DNA of 55,779 bases from an uncultured Succinivibrio sp. (GCA_900767695.1 CAAGAC010000013.1:1-55779), one strand, 5' to 3'. Shown: positions 28,925 through 37,944, numbered from the stretch's first letter. The notes: generated by a model from the sequence alone, not told the origin. Program-made: numbers and translations.

Positions 28925-29440
28925 ATGCCGCTTATTGACAGCTTCCTCGTAGACCACACCATCATGCCAGCCCCCGCGGTCAGGCTCGCCAAGGTCATGA
29001 AGACCCCGAAGGGCGACGAGATCGAGGTCTGGGACCTGCGCTTCATCAAGCCCAACACCGGGATGATGCCGGAGAAGGGCCTGCACACCTTCGAGCACCT
29101 CTTTGCAGGGTTCATGCGCGACCACATCAACGAGAAGGGCGTGGTCGAGGTCATCGACATCTCCCCGATGGGCTGCAAGACCGGCTTCTACATGAGCTGC
29201 ATCGGCCGCCCGGCCCCCGAGAGGGTCCGCGACGCGATGGAGGCCTCGATGAAGGACGTGCTAGCGCTGCCCGAGGACTTCAAGATCCCCGCGGCCAACG
29301 CTTACCAGTGCGGCTCGTGGAAGCTCCACAGCCTCGACGAGGCAAAGCAGATAGCAAAGTCGGTCCTCGACGGCGGCATCGCCATCACCGACAGCCGCGA
29401 CATCGCGCTTGACCCGAAGAAGCTTGCGGAGCTTGCCTGA
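28925..29440 (+). CDS. luxS: S-ribosylhomocysteine lyase LuxS
   Basis: LuxS splits S-ribosylhomocysteine into homocysteine and DPD, the precursor of autoinducer-2, within the activated methyl cycle. The 171-residue protein has the metal ligands His54 and His58 (HTFEHLF) and Cys129 (QCGSWKLHS), and catalytic Cys84 (MGCKTGFYM). Length matches E. coli. AGGAG lies before the ATG. gmhB starts one base after its stop. Confidence 0.97.
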   Translation: MPLIDSFLVDHTIMPAPAVRLAKVMKTPKGDEIEVWDLRFIKPNTGMMPEKGLHTFEHLFAGFMRDHINEKGVVEVIDISPMGCKTGFYMSCIGRPAPERVRDAMEASMKDVLALPEDFKIPAANAYQCGSWKLHSLDEAKQIAKSVLDGGIAITDSRDIALDPKKLAELA

Positions 29441-29441
29441 G

Positions 29442-29990
29442 ATGGGCAGGCGGGCGGTGTTCCTCGACCGCGACGGGGTCGTAAACCGCGACATCGGCTA
29501 TGTCGGCCCCATTAGCGACTTCGAGTTCCTGCCCGGCGTGCCGGACGCCCTCGCCGCCATCAGGCGGCAGGGCTTCCTGCTCATCCTCTGCACCAACCAG
29601 TCTGGAATCGCCCGCGGGCGCTACCAGATGTCGGACTTCCTGCGCACCACCGCGTGGATGCAGCAGGTGCTCGCGCTCCACGGCGGCGCCTTCGACGGGA
29701 TCTACTGCTGCCCGCACCACCCGCAGGCCCAGGTTGAGCGCTACCGCCTGGACTGCGACTGCCGCAAGCCCAAGGGCGGGATGTTCAGGAAGGCCTGCGC
29801 CGACTTCGCGATCGATCCCGCGCTCTCATGGGCCGTTGGCGATCGCGCGCGCGATCTTGAAGGCGCGCGCGCAGTCGGCGTGCGCCAGCTCGCCCTCGTC
29901 TCGCCCCAGGAAGGGGAGCGCGAGCTCGCCCCTGGCGTGCCCAGCTACCCCGATCTGCCCTCTTTTGCATCCTCGCTTGCAGGAAACTGA
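29442..29990 (+). CDS. gmhB: D-glycero-beta-D-manno-heptose 1,7-bisphosphate 7-phosphatase
   Basis: HAD-family phosphatase of the ADP-heptose pathway for the lipopolysaccharide inner core. The 182-residue protein has the nucleophile motif with Asp9 and Asp11 (FLDRDGVV), motif II TNQSG, the GmhB zinc cluster CCPHHP...DCDCRKPK and motif IV GDRARDLEGARAVGV. ATG 29442 was chosen because homology begins with GRRAVFLDRDGV. Likely co-transcribed with luxS. Confidence 0.93.
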   Translation: MGRRAVFLDRDGVVNRDIGYVGPISDFEFLPGVPDALAAIRRQGFLLILCTNQSGIARGRYQMSDFLRTTAWMQQVLALHGGAFDGIYCCPHHPQAQVERYRLDCDCRKPKGGMFRKACADFAIDPALSWAVGDRARDLEGARAVGVRQLALVSPQEGERELAPGVPSYPDLPSFASSLAGN

Positions 29991-30447
29991 TCAAAATCCG
30001 CCCGCAGCGCCCCCAAAGCGCGCCTGAACGCCGTCCATGGCGGTGCATCCGAAATAATTTCGATTTTTTAAATACAAAGCCTGCCTGACATCCGTCAGGT
30101 GCAAAACAACCAACTGATCTTCATGCACTAATTCCTGCAATATCCGCCATGCTGCAAGGCAGGCTCGTCTTCATGGCGCTGGTGAAAACCCGCCATTTTG
30201 CAGGCCCGATCGTCTCCCGTGCACCAGATTTTTCAAATAAAGACCTTTTAAAACATTCAGTTCCTCACAGATACCATCCTGCAATGCGTGCCATGGACGC
30301 TGCGGCACCGTTTTGGAAAAGCGCGCATCCAAAACGGTGCGCCTTCCTTTCGCACGGAAATGGCGGGATACATTCAAGCCATCGGAAGGGCGGGGCAACA
30401 TCGCCATCCGGTTTCCACCAAAAAAGGCTTTCATAGAGGAAAACTTA
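29991..30447. other. 457-base AT-richer gap before urtA
   Basis: No gene is supported here; short frames in both directions lack ribosome sites and homology. It holds a small CCTGAC/GTCAGG hairpin (30084-30099), an A/T-rich stretch around 30230-30256 and the strong inverted repeat annotated at 30305-30340. No clear sigma-70 or sigma-54 promoter for the urt operon could be assigned. Confidence 0.6.
30305..30340 (+). promoter_or_regulatory. 13-base perfect inverted repeat in the urtA leader
   Basis: GCACCGTTTTGGA and TCCAAAACGGTGC are perfectly complementary with a 10-base spacer, ending about 108 bases before the urtA ATG. GCCTTCCTTT follows, so as RNA it resembles an attenuator; as DNA it could be an operator. 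Confidence 0.6.
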
Positions 30448-31734
30448 ATGATCAAACACCTTCTCGGCCTGGCGCTCGGCGCCGCAATGGCTATCCACGG
30501 CTTCTCGGCGCAGGCTGCCGAGGACACCATCAAGGTCGGCATCATGCACTCCCTGTCCGGCACCATGGCCATCAGCGAGTCTTCCCTCAAGGACGAGCTG
30601 CTGATGCTCATCGACGAGCAGAACAAGAAGGGCGGCGTGCTCGGCAAGAAGCTCGAGCCGGTGGTGGTCGATCCCGCCTCCGACTGGCCGCTCTTTGCCG
30701 AGAAGAGCCGCGAGCTGCTCTCCAAGGACAAGGTGGCCGTGGTCTTCGGCTGCTGGACCTCGGTTTCGCGCAAGTCCGTGCTCCCGGTCTTCGAGGAGTT
30801 GAACGGCCTGCTCTTCTACCCCGTCCAGTACGAGGGCGAGGAGAGCTCGCGCAACATCATCTACACCGGCGCCGCTCCCAATCAGCAGGCGATCCCGGCG
30901 GTCGAGTACCTGATGAACGAGGTCGGCGTCAAGCGCTGGGTCCTCGAGGGCACCGACTACGTGTTCCCGCGCACGGCCAACAAGATCATCCAGGCCTACC
31001 TCAACCAGCACGGCGTCAAGGACGAGGACATCCTGATCCACTACACTCCGTTCGGCCACTCCGACTGGCAGTCCATCGTCTCCGAGATCAAGGCCTTCGG
31101 CTCCGCGGGCAAGAAGACCGCCGTCATCAATACCTTGAACGGCGACGCCAACGTCCCGTTCTACAAGGAGCTTGCCAACCAGGGCATCAGCGCCGAGGAC
31201 ATCCCGGTGATGGCCTTCTCGGTGGGCGAGGAGGAGCTCTCCGGCATCGACACCGCCCCGCTCGTCGGCCACCTGGCCGCCTGGAACTACTTCCAGAGCG
31301 TCGATACTCCCGAGAACCAGGACTTCATCAAGAAGTTCCGCGAGTTCACCAAGAACCCCAAGCGCGTGACCAACGACCCGATGGAGGCCCACTACATCGG
31401 CTTCAACCTCTGGGTGAAGGCTGTTGAGAAGGCCAAGTCCACCGACGTCGACAAGGTCCTCGACAACATCGTCGGCCTCGAGACCCCGAACCTCACCGGC
31501 GGCGTGGCCAAGGTCCTGCCCAACCACCACCTGACCAAGCCGGTGCTCATCGGCGAGATCCAGGACGACGGCCAGTTCGAGGTCGTCTGGCAGACCAAGA
31601 AGGAAGTCGACGGCGACGCCTGGAGCGACTACCTCGAGGGCTCCAAGGACCTGATCGCCGACTGGACAGCCCCCATCAAGTGCGGCAACTACAACACCAA
31701 GACCAAGAAGTGCCTTGGCTCGGCAAAGAAGTAA
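30448..31734 (+). CDS. urtA: Urea ABC transporter substrate-binding protein UrtA
   Basis: Periplasmic urea receptor of the branched-chain amino acid transporter superfamily. The 428-residue protein has a signal peptide (about 1-23, SAQA cleavage) and the UrtA-typical mature start EDTIKVGIMHSLSGTMAISE. FGCWTSVSRKSVLPVFEELNGLLFYPVQYEGEESS and YIGFNLWVKAVEKA are strong family segments. ATG 30448 has GAGGA before it; the upstream frame is open but lies over the leader inverted repeat. Linkage to urease genes supports urea rather than short amides as substrate. Confidence 0.95.
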   Translation: MIKHLLGLALGAAMAIHGFSAQAAEDTIKVGIMHSLSGTMAISESSLKDELLMLIDEQNKKGGVLGKKLEPVVVDPASDWPLFAEKSRELLSKDKVAVVFGCWTSVSRKSVLPVFEELNGLLFYPVQYEGEESSRNIIYTGAAPNQQAIPAVEYLMNEVGVKRWVLEGTDYVFPRTANKIIQAYLNQHGVKDEDILIHYTPFGHSDWQSIVSEIKAFGSAGKKTAVINTLNGDANVPFYKELANQGISAEDIPVMAFSVGEEELSGIDTAPLVGHLAAWNYFQSVDTPENQDFIKKFREFTKNPKRVTNDPMEAHYIGFNLWVKAVEKAKSTDVDKVLDNIVGLETPNLTGGVAKVLPNHHLTKPVLIGEIQDDGQFEVVWQTKKEVDGDAWSDYLEGSKDLIADWTAPIKCGNYNTKTKKCLGSAKK

Positions 31735-31745
31735 AGCGCCCTTGT

Positions 31746-31814
31746 CCGGGGCCTGAGGCCCCGGCCTCCAGGGCATGAAGCCAGGGCGCCCGGCCGCAAA
31801 GCCGAAGGCGCCCT
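31746..31814 (+). promoter_or_regulatory. Two hairpins between urtA and urtB
   Basis: CCGGGGCC/GGCCCCGG (31746-31764, loop TGA) and AGGGCGCC/GGCGCCCT (31783-31814, 16-base loop). Neither has a strong U-tract. They probably stabilise the urtA message 3' end, giving more receptor than permease. Confidence 0.5.
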
Positions 31815-31843
31815 TGTGTTCCACAAGATTCAGGGAAAAAACA

Positions 31844-33451
31844 ATGCTTGCAAGAATGCGCAGGGCGCTTGCCGCCATCGGCCTTGCAGCCCTAAGCCTC
31901 GGAGCCTGGGCGCAGCCGCTGTACGACCTGAGCCCGGAAGTCGCCGCCTCGCTTGCCGACAGCTCGGTCAAGGACCGCGACATCGCGATCAGGGCCCTGG
32001 GCTCGGACATCAGCGAGAAGAACGCGGAGCTCCTGAGGAAGCTCTCCTCGGGGCTCGTCTACTTCGATCCCGACAGCGGGGAGATCTACATAAGGAAGGA
32101 CCGCAGCTCGGACTCCTACACCAAGGTAGCCGACGGCTCCGAGGTCGAGTCGCCCTCGGGGCTTCGCCGCAGCGCGGTCTCGACCATGCAGCGCAAGGCC
32201 ATCAGCGGCTACCTGCAGAGCTTCCACCTCTTTGCTGAGGATCCCGCGGTAAGGCTCAAGGCTGCAAAGGAGCTCCTGGAGCCCACGGCAAAGCCGCTGC
32301 CGCTTGAGACCTTCGACAAGCTCCTCTCAAAAGAGCAGGACGAGAAGGTCTACGGGGCGCTCAAGCTTGCCCGCGCGCTCGCGCTGTGCAAGACCGGCGG
32401 GGCCGGCAGGCAGGAGACCTACGAGGCTCTTGACCTCCTGGAGTCCGACTCGTCGGCAGCCTCCATGCAGGCGGCGCAGGCGCTGCTCTCATCAAAAGAT
32501 CCTGAGATAGCGAAAGCCGCCAAGTCGTCGGTGAACTACATCGGCTTCTGCCAGAAGCTCTCTGACTTCATCATGACGCTGTTCTTCGGGCTGAGCCTGG
32601 GGTCGGTGCTGGTGCTTGCCGCCGTCGGCCTTGCCATCACCTTCGGCGTGATGGGCGTCATCAACATGGCCCACGGCGAGCTCATCATGATCGGCGCCTA
32701 CACGGTGTGGATCATCCAGCAGCTCATGCCGCAGAGTCCGGGCGCGGCGCTCCTGCTCTCGATCCCCGGGGCCTTCATCGTAAGCGGCTTCATGGGCATC
32801 CTCATCGAGCGCACCGTGATCCGCCACCTCTATGGCAGGCCGCTTGAGACGCTGCTCGCAACCTTCGGCATCAGCCTCATCCTCCAGCAGCTCGTGCGCA
32901 CGCTCTTCTCGCCTTTAAACCGCGCGGTGACCTCGCCCGATTTCATGAGCGGAACGCTCCAGCTCTCGACCAACATCTCGCTCACCTGGAACCGCATCTG
33001 CATCATCTGCTTCTGCATCGCGGTGTTCTTCATAATCCTCGCGATCATGAAGAAGACCCGCCTGGGGCTAGAGGTGCGCGCGGTCTCGCAGAACAGGCCG
33101 ATCGCAAGGGCGCTGGGCATCAGGGCCGCGCGCGTGGACGCGCTGACCTTCGGGCTTGGCTCGGGCGTCGCCGGCATGGCCGGCGTGGCGCTGAGCCAAA
33201 TCACCAACGTCGGCCCGAACCTCGGGCAGAACTACATCGTCGACTCGTTCATGGTCGTCGTCTTCGGCGGCGCGGGCAACCTCTGGGGCACCCTCACCGG
33301 CGGCCTCATCATGGGCGTGGTCAACAAGCTCCTGGAGCCTGTGAGCGGCGCGATGCTCTCGAAGATCATCATCCTTGTCGCGCTGATCCTCTTCATCCAG
33401 AAGCGCCCGCGCGGGCTATTCCCGCAGCGCGGCAGGGCGGCGGAGGACTGA
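31844..33451 (+). CDS. urtB: Urea ABC transporter permease UrtB
   Basis: Membrane subunit of the urea importer. The 535-residue protein has an N-terminal signal-like helix (about 1-23, ending AWAQ), then a helical extracytoplasmic region of about 210 residues, and a LivH-type permease domain starting near residue 240 (FFGLSLGSVLVLAAVGLAITFGVMGVINMAHGEL). GLEVRAVSQNRPIARALGI is the coupling loop. UrtB proteins usually carry this long N-terminal region, unlike LivH. The ATG at 31844 has CAGGGA upstream. urtC follows after 3 bases. Confidence 0.93.
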   Translation: MLARMRRALAAIGLAALSLGAWAQPLYDLSPEVAASLADSSVKDRDIAIRALGSDISEKNAELLRKLSSGLVYFDPDSGEIYIRKDRSSDSYTKVADGSEVESPSGLRRSAVSTMQRKAISGYLQSFHLFAEDPAVRLKAAKELLEPTAKPLPLETFDKLLSKEQDEKVYGALKLARALALCKTGGAGRQETYEALDLLESDSSAASMQAAQALLSSKDPEIAKAAKSSVNYIGFCQKLSDFIMTLFFGLSLGSVLVLAAVGLAITFGVMGVINMAHGELIMIGAYTVWIIQQLMPQSPGAALLLSIPGAFIVSGFMGILIERTVIRHLYGRPLETLLATFGISLILQQLVRTLFSPLNRAVTSPDFMSGTLQLSTNISLTWNRICIICFCIAVFFIILAIMKKTRLGLEVRAVSQNRPIARALGIRAARVDALTFGLGSGVAGMAGVALSQITNVGPNLGQNYIVDSFMVVVFGGAGNLWGTLTGGLIMGVVNKLLEPVSGAMLSKIIILVALILFIQKRPRGLFPQRGRAAED

Positions 33452-33454
33452 GAC

Positions 33455-34543
33455 ATGGAAAACATCAGGCTGCAGGAAAAGCTGTTCAACCGCCCGACCA
33501 GGGCCTTCCTTGGAACCACGGCCGCGCTCGGCGCGCTCGTGGTGGTGCTGGGCCTTCTGGGGATCCTCCCCGTCTACACCGTGAACCTGCTGGGCAAGTA
33601 CGTCACCTACGCGATCCTCGCGCTCTCGGTGGACATGATCTGGGGCTACCTCGGGATCCTCACCCTGGGCCACTGCGTGTTCTTCGCGCTCGGCGGCTAC
33701 GCCATGGGCATGTACCTCACGCGCTCCATCGGCGCGCAGGGCGTCTACGGCGATCCGGTGCTCCCGGACTTCATGGTGTTCTTAAACTGGCACGAGCTGC
33801 CCTGGTACTGGCACGGCTTCGAGTACTTCGCCTTCGCCGCGGCGATGGTGATCCTGGTGCCCTCGGCGCTGGCGTGGGTCTTTGGCAAGCTCGCCTTCGG
33901 CTCGCGCGTCTCGGGCGTGTACCTCTCGATCATCACCCAGGCCCTGACCTACGCGATGATGCTGGCCTTCTTCCTGAACGAGCTTGGCTTTGGCGGCAAC
34001 AACGGCCTCACCGACTTCAAGACCCTGCTTGGCTTCAGCCTCAGCACCGACTCGATGAGGATCGCGCTGTTCGCAGCCTCGGTCATCGCGCTGATGGCAG
34101 CCTACGTCGTCTGCCGCTCGGTGGTCGCCTCGAGGCTCGGCAGGCTCTGCGTCGCCGTGAGGGACGCCGAGAGCCGCGTGCGCTTCATCGGCTACCGTGT
34201 CGAGAACATCAAGCTCTGGGTCTTCGTGCTCTCGGCGGCGATCGCGGGAGTTGCTGGCGCGCTCTACGTGCCGCAGGTGGGGATCATCAACCCAAGCGAG
34301 TTCTCCCCGGTCAACTCAATCGAGATAGTGGTCTGCGTGGCCCTGGGCGGGCGCGGCAGGCTCTACGGCGCGGTGGCGGGCGCGTTCATCGTCCACTTTG
34401 CCAAGACCTGCTTCACCAACGCCTTCCCGGAGGTGTGGCTCTTCGCCCTGGGCGGCCTGTTCGTGGCGGTGACGCTGTTCCTGCCGCGCGGCGTCGCAGG
34501 CCTTGCCGACAACTTCATCGCCCGCAGGGCCCAGTCACGCTAG
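33455..34543 (+). CDS. urtC: Urea ABC transporter permease UrtC
   Basis: LivM-type partner permease. The 362-residue protein has multiple membrane helices and the LivM-like stretch YVTYAILALSVDMIWGYLGILTLGHCVFFALGGYAMGMYL. The coupling loop RLCVAVRDAESRVRFIGYRVENIKL and the final FLPRGVAGLADNF are conserved. It lies between urtB and urtD. Confidence 0.94.
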   Translation: MENIRLQEKLFNRPTRAFLGTTAALGALVVVLGLLGILPVYTVNLLGKYVTYAILALSVDMIWGYLGILTLGHCVFFALGGYAMGMYLTRSIGAQGVYGDPVLPDFMVFLNWHELPWYWHGFEYFAFAAAMVILVPSALAWVFGKLAFGSRVSGVYLSIITQALTYAMMLAFFLNELGFGGNNGLTDFKTLLGFSLSTDSMRIALFAASVIALMAAYVVCRSVVASRLGRLCVAVRDAESRVRFIGYRVENIKLWVFVLSAAIAGVAGALYVPQVGIINPSEFSPVNSIEIVVCVALGGRGRLYGAVAGAFIVHFAKTCFTNAFPEVWLFALGGLFVAVTLFLPRGVAGLADNFIARRAQSR

Positions 34544-34552
34544 GAGGCAGCC

Positions 34553-35449
34553 ATGGACTTGAAGGATCTTTCAAAGAAGGCCGTCTCGGGGCTTAGGGCA
34601 AAGCCCGGGCACAAGGGGCTTCTGGTGCGCGGGGGCCGCGGGGCCGCCGCGGGCACCGGCCCCAAGAAACGCGCTCCCAACATCGTGCTCTACGCCGAGG
34701 GGCTCACCGTGAGCTTCGACGGCTTCAAGGCGCTCAACGATCTCACCTTCTACCTTGAGGCGGGGGAGCTGCGCTGCTTCATCGGCCCCAACGGCGCGGG
34801 CAAGACCACGATGATGGACGTGCTAACCGGCAAGACCCGCCCGGACTCCGGGCAGGCCTGGTACCGCCCCAACCCCGATGATCAGGATCCGAGGAACCTC
34901 GTGAACCTGACCTCGATGGACGAGGTGGCCATCGCCCAGAGCGGCATCGGCCGCAAGTTCCAGAAGCCGTCGGTGTTCGAGACGCTCACCGTGGGGCAGA
35001 ACCTCGAGCTTGCGCTCAAGGGCCCGCGCGGGGTGTTCGACGCCTACACGGCAAGGCTGGGATCCGCCGACCGCGAGTTCATGGAGTCGGTCCTCGAGAG
35101 GATCAGGCTCCAGGATCGGGTCAACGAGATCTCCGGGGCGCTCTCGCACGGGCAGAAGCAGTGGCTTGAGATCGGCATGCTGCTGATGCAGAAGCCGGGG
35201 CTCATCATGCTCGACGAGCCGGTCGCGGGCATGACGCCCGAGGAGATAGGGATGACCATCGATCTCCTGCACGAGCTTGAGGGCTCGGCGACCATCATGG
35301 TCATCGAGCACGACATGGACTTCATCCGCGCCATCGCCAAGAAGGTGGTGGTGCTCAGCCAGGGATCGGTCCTGGCCGAGGGGACGATGGACGAGATCCA
35401 GCGCAACCCCCAGGTCATCGAGGCCTATCTCGGGGAGGGAATGGAATAA
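34553..35449 (+). CDS. urtD: Urea ABC transporter ATP-binding protein UrtD
   Basis: LivG-type ATPase, 298 residues. Walker A is GPNGAGKTT, the signature is LSHGQKQWLEIGMLL, and Walker B is LIMLDEPVAGM. The first ~45 residues are a basic Gly/Lys-rich extension before the ABC domain (IVLYAEGLTVSFDGFKALNDL). The stop overlaps the urtE ATG by one base. With UrtE it powers urea import. Confidence 0.95.
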   Translation: MDLKDLSKKAVSGLRAKPGHKGLLVRGGRGAAAGTGPKKRAPNIVLYAEGLTVSFDGFKALNDLTFYLEAGELRCFIGPNGAGKTTMMDVLTGKTRPDSGQAWYRPNPDDQDPRNLVNLTSMDEVAIAQSGIGRKFQKPSVFETLTVGQNLELALKGPRGVFDAYTARLGSADREFMESVLERIRLQDRVNEISGALSHGQKQWLEIGMLLMQKPGLIMLDEPVAGMTPEEIGMTIDLLHELEGSATIMVIEHDMDFIRAIAKKVVVLSQGSVLAEGTMDEIQRNPQVIEAYLGEGME

Positions 35450-36153
35450 TGGCAGCCGCGCTTGAATTTCACGACATCGAGCAGTACTACGACGAAAGCC
35501 ACATCCTGAACGGCGTGACGCTGAGCGCCGAGCAGGGCGAGTGCACCTGCATCATGGGGCGCAACGGCGTGGGCAAGACCACGCTCCTGAAGTGCCTTAT
35601 GGGTCTGGTGCCGGTGCGCAGCGGGAGCATCATCTTCAACGGCAGGGACATCTCGAAGCTCGCTCCGGAGGACCGGGCGCGCGCGGGGCTTGGCTACGTG
35701 CCCCAGGGCCGCCAGATCTTCCCGTTGCTGACAGTCGAGGAGAACCTCAAGGTCGGGCTGTCCCTCAGAAAGGACGGCAGCCGCAGCATCCCGCAGTTCA
35801 TCTACGACTTCTTCCCGGTGCTAAAGCAGATGCTGAACCGTCTCGGAGGCGATCTCTCGGGCGGGCAGCAGCAGCAGCTTGCCATCGGCAGGGCGCTTGT
35901 CACCGAGCCCTCGCTCCTGGTGCTCGACGAGCCAACCGAGGGCATTCAGCCGAACATCGTCCGCGAGATAGCCGACACCATCCGCAGCCTCAACTCGAAG
36001 CTTGGGATCACGGTGCTGCTCGTCGAGCAGAAGGTGCCCTTTGCCAGGCGCATGGCCGACAGCTACGCTATCATGAACCGCGGGAGCGTCGCGCGCACGG
36101 GCCGCATGCAGGGCCTGGACGCGGAGACGGTCAGGCAGTTCCTTAGCGTGTGA
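35449..36153 (+). CDS. urtE: Urea ABC transporter ATP-binding protein UrtE
   Basis: LivF-type ATPase, 234 residues. Walker A GRNGVGKTT, family segment LGYVPQGRQIFPLLTVEENL, signature LSGGQQQQLAIGRALV and Walker B LLVLDEPTEGIQP are present. It overlaps urtD by one base and ureD by four bases, tying the transporter to the urease genes in one transcript. Confidence 0.95.
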   Translation: MAAALEFHDIEQYYDESHILNGVTLSAEQGECTCIMGRNGVGKTTLLKCLMGLVPVRSGSIIFNGRDISKLAPEDRARAGLGYVPQGRQIFPLLTVEENLKVGLSLRKDGSRSIPQFIYDFFPVLKQMLNRLGGDLSGGQQQQLAIGRALVTEPSLLVLDEPTEGIQPNIVREIADTIRSLNSKLGITVLLVEQKVPFARRMADSYAIMNRGSVARTGRMQGLDAETVRQFLSV

Positions 36154-37073
36154 GCAAGAGGCAGATGGAGCTCAAGGCAGAGCCAAGAAGGCAGGACAGG
36201 TCCGGCTTTGACGAGGACAGGCGCTGGAACGGGGCGGTCGACGCCGCATTCGCGCCCTCCTCGGGCAGGACGGTCCTGCGCTCGCTTGACTTCTACGGCC
36301 CGCTGCGCATCCAGTCGCTCTTCTACCCAGAGCCCCCTGCAATGGAAGGGGCGCAGTGCGCGCACTGCTACCTCCTCCACCCGCCCGGGGGCCTTGTGAG
36401 CGGCGACTGCCTGAGCATCGGGGCCTGCGCCGAGGACGGGGCGAGGACGCTCATCACCACGCCCGCGATGACCAAGGTCTACATGACCGACAGCCACCAC
36501 GTGCGCCAGAGCGAGTCCATAAGCCTCAGGGCCAGACGCTCTGACCTCGAGTGGCTCCCCCAGGGCGTGATCTTCTTTGACGGATCGGACGCCGTGTTCT
36601 CGCTTGACGCCGACATCGATGCTGAGAGCTCGCTCTTCGCGCTCTCGCTCAATGTCTTTGGCAGGAAGGAGGACGCGGCGGACTACGTTGACGCAAGGTG
36701 CGCCCTCTCAACGAGGATCGCGCGCGAGGGCGCGCCGCTGGTCACCGAGCGCCTGGAGCTGACCCCGGGGTGCGGCGCGATGCGCTCGCCCTCGGGGCTC
36801 TCGGGCTTTGGCGTGTGCGGCTCCCTCTATGCCGTGGCAAGGCCCGGCGGCGAGGCGGGGCTTGAGAAGGCCCTCTCCGATCTTGCCCCCAGGGTGGCGC
36901 GGCATGACGATCGCTGCATGGCGGGCGCGAGCTTTGCCAACCATGTGGCGGTGGTGAGGGTGCTCGCCTCGGGAAGCGAGGAGGCCTTCTCCATCCTCTC
37001 CAAGGCCTGGGAGGCGCTGCGCCCGGCAGTCAGCGGACGCAAGGCCGTGAGGCCGAGGATCTGGGCCACCTGA
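36150..37073 (+). CDS. ureD: Urease accessory protein UreD
   Basis: UreD (UreH) is the scaffold that binds apo-urease and, with UreF and UreG, delivers nickel. The 307-residue protein has the family motif LHPPGGLVSGD and LITTPAMTKVYMTD. Start is GTG at 36150 overlapping the urtE stop; the first ~30 residues are poorly conserved. In this island ureD is attached to the urt genes and separated from ureABC by a minus-strand gene pair. Confidence 0.93.
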   Translation: MSKRQMELKAEPRRQDRSGFDEDRRWNGAVDAAFAPSSGRTVLRSLDFYGPLRIQSLFYPEPPAMEGAQCAHCYLLHPPGGLVSGDCLSIGACAEDGARTLITTPAMTKVYMTDSHHVRQSESISLRARRSDLEWLPQGVIFFDGSDAVFSLDADIDAESSLFALSLNVFGRKEDAADYVDARCALSTRIAREGAPLVTERLELTPGCGAMRSPSGLSGFGVCGSLYAVARPGGEAGLEKALSDLAPRVARHDDRCMAGASFANHVAVVRVLASGSEEAFSILSKAWEALRPAVSGRKAVRPRIWAT

Positions 37074-37101
37074 GTAGATGCATTCAGGAACTTAAAACAA
37101 C

Positions 37102-37173
37102 ACGCCGGGCGGGCGCAGGCTCCCCCGGCGTAATTGTCTCTGGAAAAGAAAAGCGCCGCAGCGCGGCGCTTTT
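37102..37173. terminator. Terminators between ureD and the converging membrane gene pair
   Basis: ACGCCGGG/CCCGGCGT (37102-37131) is followed by AATTGTCT. Then AAAAGCGCCGC/GCGGCGCTTTT (37149-37173) is a perfect stem with A-run on one side and T-run on the other, so it works in both directions. It ends urt-ureD on the plus strand and the unknown pair on the minus strand. Confidence 0.85.
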
Positions 37174-37193
37174 CCAGGAAGGGCGGTTCCAGC

Positions 37194-37475
37194 TCAGGCT
37201 TTGGCCTCGGCCGCGAGCCTGTCCCTTGCAACGAGCAGGCCCCAGAGGCCGAGCGCGAAGGCGGTGACGGTGAGGCCGAGCAGGGCGTCGTCTTTAGTCA
37301 TCTCAAAGAAAGGCTCGCCTTCAGAGATGGCAAAGAACCTGTCCACCACCCACATCAGGGCGGCGGCGCCAAAACACAGGAAGATCGTGCGCGAGTGCAG
37401 GCGGTTCTCCTGATCGCGCGCCTTCCAGAACCACAGCGTGGCAAGGGCCATCAGGGCAGTGATGACGAGGCACAT
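37194..37475 (-). CDS. Small three-TM membrane protein of unknown function (second of a pair)
   Basis: I do not recognise this family. The 93-residue protein has three predicted helices (about 1-17, 30-50, 63-83), the middle one containing ALMWVVDRFFAI. The start ATG at 37475 was chosen because AAGGAGG lies 8 bases before it, overlapping the end of the upstream gene; the frame runs 15 codons further without a ribosome site. The gene directly follows its partner at 37477-37827 and both oppose the flanking urea genes. A shared complex with the partner is likely from the coupling. Nickel or urea transport is only a guess from context. Confidence 0.75.
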   Translation of the reverse strand: MCLVITALMALATLWFWKARDQENRLHSRTIFLCFGAAALMWVVDRFFAISEGEPFFEMTKDDALLGLTVTAFALGLWGLLVARDRLAAEAKA

Positions 37476-37476
37476 C

Positions 37477-37827
37477 TCAGGCCTCCTTAGCGGCGCTGCG
37501 GGCCGACATTGAGGAGGCAAGCACCCAGACTGCCCAGGCGGCGGTGAGGGCGAGATCCATCGAGACGCCGACAGTCATGATCTCGTGGATCATCGCCGCA
37601 GTGTCGTCAGGATCCCGCATTGCCGTGAGGAATGGGAAGTGCCAGGTGATCTCGCCGTGCCAGACGTGCTCGATCATGAGGAGGAACGATCCGCCCAGGA
37701 GCATGTTGATGAGTATCCCGAGCCTGCGGGCCCAGCTCTGGGCCTTTTCCGAGTGGTGCGACTGCACCGTTTTCTTGATGCCGTACACGATTGCGCTCTC
37801 GGCGACGGCGGCAAGGAAGCATGCCAT
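37477..37827 (-). CDS. Small three-TM, histidine-containing membrane protein of unknown function (first of a pair)
   Basis: I do not recognise this family. The 116-residue protein has three predicted helices (about 1-17, 36-56, 79-105). Charged and His residues cluster at the helix ends: IEHVWHGEITWH (52-63) and MIHEIMTVG (79-87), which could bind a metal or form a proton path. It is the first gene of a two-gene minus-strand unit whose other member starts one base after its stop. It lies between ureD and ureA and is transcribed away from ureA. The short ATG at 37825-37827 was used; GTAT-rich sequence precedes it without a strong ribosome site. Confidence 0.72.
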   Translation of the reverse strand: MACFLAAVAESAIVYGIKKTVQSHHSEKAQSWARRLGILINMLLGGSFLLMIEHVWHGEITWHFPFLTAMRDPDDTAAMIHEIMTVGVSMDLALTAAWAVWVLASSMSARSAAKEA

Positions 37828-37944
37828 GTATCAATACCTCGCACTAAAAAAATGGGTTGCCCTCAATATAGCATCGCCCAAAATCATGTATTTCTTTTGA
37901 GTGCTTTTCCCCGCGCAAGGAACGCTAATGGACCGTGATTCACC

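Noticed and set aside
30149..30436. 95-codon frame in the urtA leader
   Set aside because: No ribosome site, no recognisable protein, and it runs across the inverted repeat; most likely chance.
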